Notes under the pieces: generated by a model
Told to the model about the DNA's origin: nothing
Database searches by the model: none
The model's input: the letters and a program-made list of their open reading frames with translations, nothing else
Source: JAQVOO01 sp964524755
GTDB taxonomy: Bacteria; Spirochaetota; Spirochaetia; Sphaerochaetales; Sphaerochaetaceae
DNA: 46,674 nt
Assembly (NCBI GenBank): GCA_964524755.1
Contig: CAZGDR010000006.1
Coordinates: forward strand, 1-46,674
Reading direction: 5' to 3'
In this document: piece after piece, positions 1 through 7,774 of the stretch
How the letters are laid out: each line of letters opens with the position of its first letter
How positions within the stretch are numbered: position 1 is the first letter of the stretch
Translations under genes and position numbers: made by a program

Positions 1-36
1 ACTAAAGCGAAGTCTGAAGAGAAAACTGAGGAATAG
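1..36 (+). CDS. C-terminal end of an unidentified protein (5' partial)
   Basis: Frame 1 is open from the window edge and ends at TAG (34-36), giving an 11-residue Lys/Glu-rich tail (TKAKSEEKTEE). Such charged tails are common on ribosomal and chaperone-type proteins, but nothing here identifies the gene. A hairpin about 30 bases downstream would fit the end of a transcript. The stretch could be non-coding. Confidence 0.4.
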   Translation, partial: TKAKSEEKTEE

Positions 37-66
37 TTATTTCAGTGCTTTTTTGACATGTAGTAT

Positions 67-92
67 TGACCGCTATCAAAAAATGGCGGTCA
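67..92 (+). terminator. Hairpin, possible terminator of the upstream gene
   Basis: TGACCGC (67-73) pairs perfectly with GCGGTCA (86-92) across a 12-base A-rich loop. The bases that follow are AT-rich but have no clean T run, so it is a weak intrinsic terminator at best. It lies between the preceding stop codon and the rny promoter. Confidence 0.45.
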
Positions 93-163
93 TATCTGTA
101 TTTATTGTAATAATATATGCAATTATTATCATAGACTCATTTCATAAAATATCTCCCTGTCAC

Positions 164-193
164 TTGACAAGCGTTCAGGTCCTCCCGTATTAT
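164..193 (+). promoter_or_regulatory. Sigma-70-type promoter of rny
   Basis: A perfect -35 box TTGACA (164-169) is followed after 18 bases by TATTAT (188-193, 5/6 to consensus). Transcription would start near 200, leaving a short leader that carries the GGGGGA ribosome-binding site at 207-212. This probably drives rny-ymdB-tlyA. Confidence 0.7.
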
Positions 194-219
194 TGTTTCA
201 TTACAATGGGGGAAATACT

Positions 220-1749
220 ATGAATGTGTTTTTATTAATCCCTCTTTGTCTAGGTTGTATAATTCTAGGTTGGCTATTTCGTTGGATTTATGCGAAGTTC
301 AAGCTTACCTCAATTGAACAAAAAGCGGTTCGGTTGAGTCAGGAAGCAATAAAAGAAGCGGAAGCAAAAAGTAAAGAGCTTTTGATTGAGACTCGTGATC
401 ATTTGTTAAAAGAACAACAAGAACAAGAACGTGAGGCACGAGAACGCAGAGGTGAGCTTCAGAGAACAGAACAAAGACTGTTTAAGAAGGAAGAGAATTT
501 AGAACGAAAACAAGCGGAGCTAGATGCCCAAAAGCGGCAATTAGTAGACAAAGAGAACAGAAACGTCCAGCGTGAGAAATCACTTTCCGAGATGGAAGAA
601 AACTGGATCAAAGAATTAGAACGTGTTGCCGGGATGACTTCAGATGAAGCCAAACAGGTAATTATTGAAACATTGCAGAATGATGCAAAACGAGATGCTC
701 AGATCATTATTAACAAAATCGAGCAGGATGCCCAGTTGCAAGCTGATAAGTTGGCGCGTGACATTGTTGTGACTTCTATACAAAGATTGGCTACAGAGGT
801 CAGTTCTGACGTTACAGTGACAACGGTGAGTCTTCCCGGTGATGAGATGAAGGGGCGTATTATTGGTCGTGAAGGAAGGAATATTAGAACCTTAGAAACC
901 CTTACTGGTGTCGATGTTATTATCGATGACACACCAGAGGCTGTCGTCATTTCCTGTTTTGATCCGGTTCGTAAGGAAATTGCACGGGTATCTCTGGAAC
1001 GGTTAGTTCAGGATGGAAGAATTCATCCTGCTAGAATTGAAGAAGTTGTTACTAAGGTTACCAAGGAAATCACGCGAGTTATTATGGATGAGGGTGAAAA
1101 AGTAATTTTTGACCTAGGCATCCATAATATAAGTCCAGAGATGGTTCGGGCTTTAGGGCGTTTACACTTCCGCACCAGTTATGGGCAGAATGTATTAAAC
1201 CACTCCAAGGAAGTAGCGATATTAGCCGGTATGATTGCAGGTGAAGTAGGCGCTAACCGTGAGATTGCTCGTAGAGGTGGTCTCTTACATGACATTGGAA
1301 AAGGTATTGAATCTGATGGTGATGCCAATCATGCCGAAATGGGAGCCGATTTGGCGAAACGATTAGGAGAAGATCCTCGGATAATCAATTCGATTCTTTC
1401 ACACCACGATGATATAGAGCCGTCCTGCATTGAGTCGGTGATTGTGCAGATAGCTGATGCAATTTCTGCAGCCCGTCCAGGAGCAAGACGTGAAACGTTA
1501 GACAACTATATTAAACGGTTAGAGAGCCTTGAAGGAATTGCTGAAAGCTTCCCTGGTGTAGATAAAGCTTATGCCATTCAAGCTGGAAGAGAGTTGAGAA
1601 TTCTTGTGAATAATGACAGCGTAACCGATGATGGTGCTAAAGAGATTGCCAAAGGTATTGCCGGCCGTATAGAAGCCGAATTGCGATACCCTGGGAGAAT
1701 TAAAGTTACAATCATTCGTGAAACGCGTGTAGTTGAATACGCTCGTTGA
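220..1749 (+). CDS. rny: Ribonuclease Y
   Basis: RNase Y is a membrane-anchored endoribonuclease that initiates mRNA decay. The 509-residue product is close to the roughly 520 of the Bacillus enzyme. In order it shows an N-terminal membrane helix (residues 1-22), a long charged coiled coil (about 30-190), a KH domain with the GREG loop (GRIIGREGRN, about 212-222), and an HD phosphohydrolase domain (LLHDIGKG near 356, followed by SHHDD). I start at the ATG at 220 because GGGGGA lies 7 bases upstream. An in-frame TTG at 193 lies inside the -10 box and would add nine residues. ymdB follows after 12 bases, the same pairing as in Bacillus. Confidence 0.96.
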   Translation: MNVFLLIPLCLGCIILGWLFRWIYAKFKLTSIEQKAVRLSQEAIKEAEAKSKELLIETRDHLLKEQQEQEREARERRGELQRTEQRLFKKEENLERKQAELDAQKRQLVDKENRNVQREKSLSEMEENWIKELERVAGMTSDEAKQVIIETLQNDAKRDAQIIINKIEQDAQLQADKLARDIVVTSIQRLATEVSSDVTVTTVSLPGDEMKGRIIGREGRNIRTLETLTGVDVIIDDTPEAVVISCFDPVRKEIARVSLERLVQDGRIHPARIEEVVTKVTKEITRVIMDEGEKVIFDLGIHNISPEMVRALGRLHFRTSYGQNVLNHSKEVAILAGMIAGEVGANREIARRGGLLHDIGKGIESDGDANHAEMGADLAKRLGEDPRIINSILSHHDDIEPSCIESVIVQIADAISAARPGARRETLDNYIKRLESLEGIAESFPGVDKAYAIQAGRELRILVNNDSVTDDGAKEIAKGIAGRIEAELRYPGRIKVTIIRETRVVEYAR

Positions 1750-1761
1750 CGAAAGGATATT

Positions 1762-2562
1762 ATGTCTAAAAAACGTACTATTACGGCTCTGATGCTCGGG
1801 GATGTTATTGGACAACCCGGGTGCAGAGCCCTTTTTATCGGACTTCCTCAACTGATTAAACGGTTGCGGGCCGATATTGTGGTTCTGAATGGGGAAAATG
1901 CTGCTGATGGCTTTGGGTTGACTGAAGATCTGGCGAGACAGTTCTTTGCCCTTGGCGTGCATGTTATTACGACAGGAAACCATATTTGGCAACAGGAAGA
2001 AATCCGTCCTTTTCTTGAACAAGATCAGCGAATATTGCGGCCAGCTAATTATCCTGCTCAGGTCCCAGGTAGAGGCTCTACGATCATAGAGGTGAGTGGA
2101 AATAAGATTGGAGTTCTCAATGTACAGGGACGTCATCAAATGATGCCCATTGATTGTCCATTTCAAGTGAGTCGTTCACTTGTCGAGAAGATGAGCAAAC
2201 AAACCTCCATAATTCTAGTAGATTTTCACGCGGAGTTACCTCAAGAAAAAGAGGCTTTAGGCTTGTACCTAGATGGGAAAGTCTCGGTTGTTGTTGGGAC
2301 GCATACCCATGTACAAACGGCTGATGAACGTATCTTGCCTAAGGGGACCGCCTATCTTACTGATTTAGGAATGAGTGGACCTTTGGATGGGGTGATTGGA
2401 TCTGTTCCAGCTATAGCTATTGAACGCCAAATGACGCAAATCCCACTGCGTAATAAAATCCTAGATGGAGCTTCTTATTTACAAGGTGTTGTGTGCACTA
2501 TTGACGGTGATAGCGGCAAAGCTCTCTCCATTACTAGAATTAGTGAGCAGTTTGGTCTTTGA
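1762..2562 (+). CDS. ymdB: YmdB-family metallophosphoesterase (2',3'-cyclic nucleotide phosphodiesterase)
   Basis: The 266-residue product is a single calcineurin-like phosphoesterase domain of the TIGR00282/YmdB type. Visible metal-site motifs are MLGDVIG at the N terminus, LNGENA, TGNHIW, VDFHAE and GTHTHVQTAD. Bacillus YmdB hydrolyses 2',3'-cyclic nucleotides and affects RNA turnover and biofilm decisions. Adjacency to rny supports a role alongside RNA decay here, but the substrate is not shown by sequence. The start ATG has AAAGGA just upstream. Length is normal and no key residue appears to be missing. Confidence 0.93.
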   Translation: MSKKRTITALMLGDVIGQPGCRALFIGLPQLIKRLRADIVVLNGENAADGFGLTEDLARQFFALGVHVITTGNHIWQQEEIRPFLEQDQRILRPANYPAQVPGRGSTIIEVSGNKIGVLNVQGRHQMMPIDCPFQVSRSLVEKMSKQTSIILVDFHAELPQEKEALGLYLDGKVSVVVGTHTHVQTADERILPKGTAYLTDLGMSGPLDGVIGSVPAIAIERQMTQIPLRNKILDGASYLQGVVCTIDGDSGKALSITRISEQFGL

Positions 2563-2571
2563 GGCTGTTTT

Positions 2572-3357
2572 ATGGATGACCCTATACCGAAAAAGCAGTT
2601 GAAAGAATTACTTGCAGCCCAGTATCCAAAATACACTAAAGACCAGATTGAAGCTTTCATTGCCTGTCGACAGGTAATAATTGCTGGTGAAACATGCACA
2701 GACTTAGCAGTTAGTTATCCCGCAGATAGTAAGGTTGAGATTGTAGTTAAACGTTACGTATCCCGGGGAGGTCTAAAATTAGAATATGCCTTACATTACT
2801 GGGACATAGACCCGACGGGGCTCGTGATGTTAGATGCAGGAGCTTCTACTGGTGGTTTTACTGATTGCTTGTTGCAGCATGGAGCATCAACTGTCCATGC
2901 GGTAGATGTAGGGTACAATCAACTCGATTATAAACTTCGTGTTGATAATCGTGTGGTGGTACATGAGCGTACAAATATTATGCATGTAACAGCTTTGGAA
3001 CCTCAACCAATGGCAGCTGTCGCCGACTTATCTTTTCGCTCTATCACAGGAGCTGCTCAGCATATACTCTCTCTAACGAGGGACGCTTGGATGATTTCTT
3101 TGATCAAACCTCAGTTTGAGGTTGCGAAGGGGAAGGCTGGCTTTTCAGGTGTAATCTTAGATGACCAGTTATTATTTGATGTTATCTTAGATGTATATCA
3201 TCTATTGCAAGAGGAAAATGTGGGGATTGCTGGAATTGTCCAATCTCCTATTGTAGGAAGGAAAGGGAATCGGGAGTTTTTAGCTTTGTTACGCTATAAA
3301 GAGCAGTTACCTCTTTCCAAGTTCACTTCAACATTACGATCGATAATTCTTCCTTAA
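2572..3357 (+). CDS. tlyA: TlyA-type rRNA 2'-O-methyltransferase (S4 plus FtsJ fold)
   Basis: This 261-residue protein has an N-terminal S4 RNA-binding segment (about 1-60), the linker motif YVSRGGLKL, and an FtsJ/RrmJ-like SAM-dependent methyltransferase domain whose SAM loop reads LDAGASTGGFTDCLL (about residues 87-101). A catalytic-lysine region SLIKPQFEV follows. TlyA proteins 2'-O-methylate 16S and 23S rRNA cytidines in mycobacteria, and some spirochaetal members have been called haemolysins. The gene lies 9 bases after ymdB and probably belongs to the rny transcript. Its last 35 bases overlap the convergent GerMN gene. Confidence 0.92.
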   Translation: MDDPIPKKQLKELLAAQYPKYTKDQIEAFIACRQVIIAGETCTDLAVSYPADSKVEIVVKRYVSRGGLKLEYALHYWDIDPTGLVMLDAGASTGGFTDCLLQHGASTVHAVDVGYNQLDYKLRVDNRVVVHERTNIMHVTALEPQPMAAVADLSFRSITGAAQHILSLTRDAWMISLIKPQFEVAKGKAGFSGVILDDQLLFDVILDVYHLLQEENVGIAGIVQSPIVGRKGNREFLALLRYKEQLPLSKFTSTLRSIILP

Positions 3358-3901
3358 AAAGCAATTCACCCTCTACTAAAATAAGCACATCGAGTAGTTT
3401 ATACTCTTGCATTAATGTTTTCTTGACTTGTTCTGTTCTAAGGGTAAAAGAAGTTTCCCAGACTGTAGGCAATATAAACTCCTTTGAAAAATCTACATAG
3501 GCTACTTTATTTGAGATAGTAAGTCCTCTTAAACGGGTCCCTTGTGGAATGAACGTAACGACACCATCTGCTAAAGCCGCGTAAGAGGGGCCCTCTAACA
3601 ATCTCTCGATTGTTTCGTGGTAGGGTAATGTTCCTTGAATGGAGACTGGATAGAAATAATATGAAAAAGATTTTTCATCTTGTGGGAGTGGAAATGCAAT
3701 CCTTGTAGAGGATGTGGTGAGACCTTTTTCACTCTCTTGTTTTGTCACATATTCTTGGATTAAGGGTCCCATACCTGATTCGTGAAAGGCTTGCTTTATG
3801 CGGGGTAGAGCGATGATGACAACGAGTGATAGAGCAACAATGAGAATGAGCCACGAGTAGAGAAACCAAGGGTGTCTTTCCTTCTTTGAATGATCCGACA
3901 T
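3323..3901 (-). CDS. GerMN-domain membrane-anchored protein
   Basis: The 192-residue product has a basic cytoplasmic start, one membrane helix (about 13-33), and an extracytoplasmic domain resembling the GerMN (sporulation and spore germination) fold. Supporting segments are ETIERLLEGPS, IPQGTRLRGLTI and VAYVDFSKEF, the usual GerMN core. The function in non-sporulating spirochaetes is unknown; the domain is thought to be envelope-associated. No lipobox cysteine is present. The gene runs against the flow of its neighbours, overlaps tlyA tail-to-tail by 35 bases, and diverges from ptsI. No strong ribosome-binding site precedes the ATG. Confidence 0.75.
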   Translation of the reverse strand: MSDHSKKERHPWFLYSWLILIVALSLVVIIALPRIKQAFHESGMGPLIQEYVTKQESEKGLTTSSTRIAFPLPQDEKSFSYYFYPVSIQGTLPYHETIERLLEGPSYAALADGVVTFIPQGTRLRGLTISNKVAYVDFSKEFILPTVWETSFTLRTEQVKKTLMQEYKLLDVLILVEGELLFKEELSIVMLK

Positions 3902-3944
3902 GGGTCAAGCATACAACAGAAGCGATATGTAAGGCGAGTATCTA

Positions 3945-3973
3945 TTTACATCGATGATGAAACCCCGTATGAT
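3945..3973 (+). promoter_or_regulatory. Promoter immediately upstream of ptsI
   Basis: TTTACA (3945-3950) and TATGAT (3968-3973) are each 5/6 to consensus and are separated by exactly 17 bases. The predicted transcription start near 3980 is only a few bases before the ptsI ATG at 3983, which implies a leaderless or nearly leaderless transcript. Confidence 0.5.
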
Positions 3974-3982
3974 ACGCCATAT

Positions 3983-5719
3983 ATGAGAGTTTTGCAGGGC
4001 ATTGCAGCCTCCTCTGGGATTGGTATTGGTAAGGCTTTTGTCTACGTACACGAGAAGTTCGTGGTACCACATAGTTTTATCGTTGAAGCAGAAGCCGAAT
4101 CTGAAAAGGTCCGGTTTCAAATTGCGCGTTCAGCAGTAGCTACAAATCTTGCCAAGATGTTGGAAGATGCTCGTGGGGATGATCATAGAAAAATCCTTGA
4201 AACACATCTGCTCATGCTCGAAGATCCCGACTTCTCTCAATCTGTGGAAGAGTTAATTGGTAAAGAGAGAACTGGAGCTGAATGGGCTGTTGAGCAAGTG
4301 TTAAGTGGACTCATAGAGACCTTAGAAAAGGGTAGAGACCCAGTCCTCCGCGAACGGAGTGCTGATTTATATGACATTGGTTGGCGCGTTATACGGCAGT
4401 TGATGGGGAAACAACAAATTGATTTATCAGCAATACACGCCGGAGCTGTGCTCATTGCTGATACATTGCTTCCATCGGAAGCTTTATCCCTTAATCAAGA
4501 ACATATCAAAGCAATCGCTCTCAATGGTGGCGGTCGTACGAGCCATGTAGCAATTTTAGCCCGGGCATTACAGATTCCCACCGTTGTGGGGTTAGGGAAG
4601 ATAACTGCCAAGGTTCGTCCTGGAGATGAGGTTATCGTTGATGGGAACCTCGGAGAAGTTGCTGTTCGACCAAGTGTGGCTTCTGCTGCAAAAATGCGTG
4701 ACCGCTATGCTCGGTGGATGGAGCATGAACGAAAATTACATGAATTAGTGGCCCTTAAAGCTATAACAACAGATGGATTTAAGGTTACACTTAAAGCCAA
4801 TGTGGAGACGGTCGAAGAGGTCGATTCCGTTCTCAAAAATGGTGCCTGTGGAATTGGATTGTTCCGTTCAGAATTTCTTTTCCTAAAGCCCGGTGGGGCT
4901 ACCGAAGAAGAACAGTTTGAGGCCTATAAAGAGGTCTTAGTGAGACTGAAAAATACTGGTCCGGTTACCATCAGAACCATTGACGTCGGTGGTGACAAAG
5001 TAATTCCAGGTATGGAAGGATTGGGTGAGGAAAACCCGATTTTAGGGTGGCGAGCAGTTCGATTCTGTCTTTCTCGTAAGGATATTTTTAGAGTACAGCT
5101 CCGTGCATTATTACGAGCTTCGGTCTATGGCAAACTTAAAATTATGTTTCCTATGATCAGTGGACCCGAAGAACTTGATAATGTACTTATGGTTTTAGAA
5201 CAAGTTAAAGAAGAATTTAGGAGTTCCCAACGACCTTTTGATGAAGAAATTGAAGTGGGTACAATGATTGAAGTTCCTTCAGCGGCCTTGTGTGCTGATA
5301 TTCTTGCCCCAAAAACTGATTTTTTTTCAATTGGGACGAATGATCTAATCCAATATACTATTGCTGTCGATCGCGGAAATGAAAAAATTGCTTACCTGTA
5401 TCAACCTTTCCATCCTGGTGTCCTGAGGTTGATTAGAATGATCGTGGAAAAAGGACACCATGCCGACATTCCTGTTGCTATGTGCGGAGAAATGGCCGGC
5501 GACCCACTCTCAACCGTTTTATTGGTGGGAATGGGGATAGACGAATTCAGCATGAGCCCCCAGAGTTTACTGGAGGTCAAGCACATTATTCGTTCTATTT
5601 CCCTTGCAGAGGCGAGGGAACTAGTTGAAAAAGTAATGGCTATGGATTCGTATATAAATATAAATACATATGTAAGGGAATGGATGCATGCTAGATTCGG
5701 AGACTTTTTCACTGCGTGA
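3983..5719 (+). CDS. ptsI: Phosphoenolpyruvate-protein phosphotransferase (PTS enzyme I)
   Basis: Enzyme I takes phosphate from PEP and passes it to HPr, the first step of the PTS. From the ATG at 3983 the protein has 578 residues (E. coli 575). It begins MRVLQGIAASSGIGIG, typical of the family. The phospho-accepting histidine is H188 in GGRTSHVAILAR. PEP-binding motifs are FRSEFLF, RTIDVGGDK, EVGTMIEVPSAA, FSIGTNDLIQY and MCGEMAGDP with the catalytic cysteine. The frame stays open upstream to an ATG at 3890, but that extension is unlike the family. No ribosome-binding site precedes 3983. No HPr or EIIA gene lies in the window, so a sugar-transport or regulatory role cannot be decided. Confidence 0.94.
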   Translation: MRVLQGIAASSGIGIGKAFVYVHEKFVVPHSFIVEAEAESEKVRFQIARSAVATNLAKMLEDARGDDHRKILETHLLMLEDPDFSQSVEELIGKERTGAEWAVEQVLSGLIETLEKGRDPVLRERSADLYDIGWRVIRQLMGKQQIDLSAIHAGAVLIADTLLPSEALSLNQEHIKAIALNGGGRTSHVAILARALQIPTVVGLGKITAKVRPGDEVIVDGNLGEVAVRPSVASAAKMRDRYARWMEHERKLHELVALKAITTDGFKVTLKANVETVEEVDSVLKNGACGIGLFRSEFLFLKPGGATEEEQFEAYKEVLVRLKNTGPVTIRTIDVGGDKVIPGMEGLGEENPILGWRAVRFCLSRKDIFRVQLRALLRASVYGKLKIMFPMISGPEELDNVLMVLEQVKEEFRSSQRPFDEEIEVGTMIEVPSAALCADILAPKTDFFSIGTNDLIQYTIAVDRGNEKIAYLYQPFHPGVLRLIRMIVEKGHHADIPVAMCGEMAGDPLSTVLLVGMGIDEFSMSPQSLLEVKHIIRSISLAEARELVEKVMAMDSYININTYVREWMHARFGDFFTA

Positions 5720-7058
5720 GCAGGGATTACCAATAATCGCAATAATAGGCCGGCCAAACGTCGGTAAATCAACTCTTTTTAACCGTTTAGTACGGAAAAG
5801 GCGGGCAATAACTGATGCTATGCCAGGGGTGACCCGTGATATTCTTCCGGAGAAGTGGTTGCTAGGCAATCATCCGGTGCTGCTTGTTGATAGTGGTGGT
5901 GTCAAGTTAGATCAAGAGGGATTAGATTTTCTCGTTACTAAAAAGAGCCTAGGATTACTTGAAATAGCTGATGTTATCATCTTGTTGATGGATTGTACTG
6001 AAGTGACGGCTGAAGATGAGATGCTGATTGATAAGCTGCGACGTTTTTCTGATAAAGTAATTCTTGCGGTTAATAAGGTAGATGATCCAGTACGTGATAA
6101 CCTAGTATGGGACTTCCATCAGTTTGGATATCAGCGAGTTGTTGGGCTCTCCTCTGCGCATGGGCTAGGCATCGATGTATTAGAAGAAAACCTGTTGGAA
6201 ATGTTGGATATGGAGGAGTTATTAGAAGCTCCCGAAGAGCAAGAACGGATAAGAGTTGCTATTCTAGGTAAACCAAATACAGGTAAATCGACACTTACTA
6301 ACTTGCTTACAGGGGAGGACACTTCTCTCGTAAGTGATATTCCAGGGACGACCCGGGATGTAATTAGGGGTGACTTTGTTTATAAAGGGGCGGCCTATTC
6401 TGTTTTAGATACAGCAGGGATTCGACGCAAAAGTAAAGTTGATGCAGATGTAGAATATTATTCGGTAAACCGTGCTATTAAAACCATTGATGAGGCCGAT
6501 ATTATCTTGCTCATTATTGATGTGACAACCGGCTTGGTTGAGCAAGACAAGAAGATAGCCCAACTCATTGTTCGTCATGGTAAGGGAGTGGTGTTAGTTT
6601 TTAATAAAATCGATCTGTTAGAAGGCATCGATAATGAACTCGAAGCGATTAAGGACCGAGCACGTTTTCTATTTCCGATTCTCTCTTTCGCCCCGATTGT
6701 ACCAATTAGTGCCAAAGATGGGATTGACATACCTAAGTTGCTCGATAGTACGTGGACGGTGTGGAAGCAGTTACATAAACGGGTTGAAACATCACAGTTG
6801 AATAACTTTCTCCGTGAGTGGACCGATGCCTACGAAATCCCACGTGGAACTCGCGGTCATTTTAAAATATTTTATGGAACCCAAGTCAGCGCTCCTCCGG
6901 TTCGTTTTTTATTCTTTGTTAACCGTAAGAAAGATTTTCCCCAAGGGTATGTCCAATATTTGAAGAACTGTATCCGTCGAGACCTCGGGTTTACCCATAT
7001 TCCCATTGAAGTGGATTTGAAAGAACGTCGGCGCAATGCACCGGGAACACGATTGTAA
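5688..7058 (+). CDS. der: Ribosome biogenesis GTPase Der (EngA)
   Basis: Der is an essential GTPase needed for maturation of the 50S subunit. The 456-residue protein has the diagnostic tandem G domains. The first G1 motif is GRPNVGKST (about 21-29) with DSGG and NKVD. The second is GKPNTGKST (about 194-202) with DTAGIRRK and NKIDL. A C-terminal KH-like domain ends in a basic tail. The ATG at 5688 lies inside ptsI (32-base overlap) and has AAGGGA upstream, so translation is probably coupled to ptsI. Length and motifs are normal. Confidence 0.96.
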   Translation: MLDSETFSLREQGLPIIAIIGRPNVGKSTLFNRLVRKRRAITDAMPGVTRDILPEKWLLGNHPVLLVDSGGVKLDQEGLDFLVTKKSLGLLEIADVIILLMDCTEVTAEDEMLIDKLRRFSDKVILAVNKVDDPVRDNLVWDFHQFGYQRVVGLSSAHGLGIDVLEENLLEMLDMEELLEAPEEQERIRVAILGKPNTGKSTLTNLLTGEDTSLVSDIPGTTRDVIRGDFVYKGAAYSVLDTAGIRRKSKVDADVEYYSVNRAIKTIDEADIILLIIDVTTGLVEQDKKIAQLIVRHGKGVVLVFNKIDLLEGIDNELEAIKDRARFLFPILSFAPIVPISAKDGIDIPKLLDSTWTVWKQLHKRVETSQLNNFLREWTDAYEIPRGTRGHFKIFYGTQVSAPPVRFLFFVNRKKDFPQGYVQYLKNCIRRDLGFTHIPIEVDLKERRRNAPGTRL

Positions 7059-7765
7059 TGAAAGTGACTGTTGTTTGTTTTGATATTGATGGCACATTGT
7101 ATCCGAAGTGGGTGACGCATTATAAACTGGCGGCATCGGTGTTTCGATCACCGTGGCTGGCTTTACGGTATCAGAAGTTTAGGCGACAGGTTCGTCTAGA
7201 TGAAGAGGTGAAAACTGTTCCTGAAAATAAGGCAGGGTTTCGTTTGCGACAAGCCGCATGGCTTAGTAAACAACCATCTCATTCAGAGGCGACTAAGAAA
7301 ATGGAAAAGCGGATAGAACGTCAATTCTATGCTTCTTGGAGGCATGCATTTGCAAAGTTGAAACCGTATCCTTTAGTTCGGGAAACTATGGAACAACTCA
7401 AAGCGATGGGGGTAAAAATCGCAGCGCTTTCTGATTTTCCAATTGAGCAGAAGCTTGTTGCTCTTGGGGTAGATGATCTCGTGGACTTTGCCTGTTGTTC
7501 TGAAGAGGCGGGCTATTTGAAACCCCATCCAGCACCTTTTTTATCTGTTTGTGAAGCTTTAGGAGTCTCCCCTGAAAATGTGTTATATGTAGGGGATAGT
7601 TGCCAAAAAGATATCATTGGTGCTAAGCGAGTAGGAATGCAAACTTGCCTTATAGTCCCGCAAGCACGTAGGGCAAACAAAAGGAAGGGGCTTTGTCCTG
7701 AAGCTGCATTTGTTTGTAGTGATTATAAAGAATTTCAGGAGCAAATACCTAAGATGCTCCAGTAG
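7058..7765 (+). CDS. HAD-superfamily hydrolase (subfamily IA-like phosphatase)
   Basis: A 235-residue HAD hydrolase with all four motifs: FDIDGT (motif I, nucleophile Asp), ALSDFP (motif II), the lysine in LKPHPAPF (motif III) and YVGDSCQKDIIGA (motif IV). A helical cap lies between motifs I and II. It is probably a small-molecule phosphatase, with a substrate that cannot be assigned by eye. Its ATG overlaps the der stop (TAATG), so it is translationally coupled to der, and the coiled-coil gene follows after 9 bases. Confidence 0.85.
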   Translation: MKVTVVCFDIDGTLYPKWVTHYKLAASVFRSPWLALRYQKFRRQVRLDEEVKTVPENKAGFRLRQAAWLSKQPSHSEATKKMEKRIERQFYASWRHAFAKLKPYPLVRETMEQLKAMGVKIAALSDFPIEQKLVALGVDDLVDFACCSEEAGYLKPHPAPFLSVCEALGVSPENVLYVGDSCQKDIIGAKRVGMQTCLIVPQARRANKRKGLCPEAAFVCSDYKEFQEQIPKMLQ

Positions 7766-7774
7766 GGGGATAGA

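Noticed and set aside
83..223. Small hydrophobic ORF (46 codons) ahead of rny
   Set aside because: It runs through the hairpin and the rny promoter, has no ribosome-binding site, and its hydrophobicity follows from AT-rich sequence.
1519..2166. 215-codon minus-strand ORF opposite the rny-ymdB junction
   Set aside because: Both underlying plus-strand genes are certain, and the composition looks like an antisense shadow.
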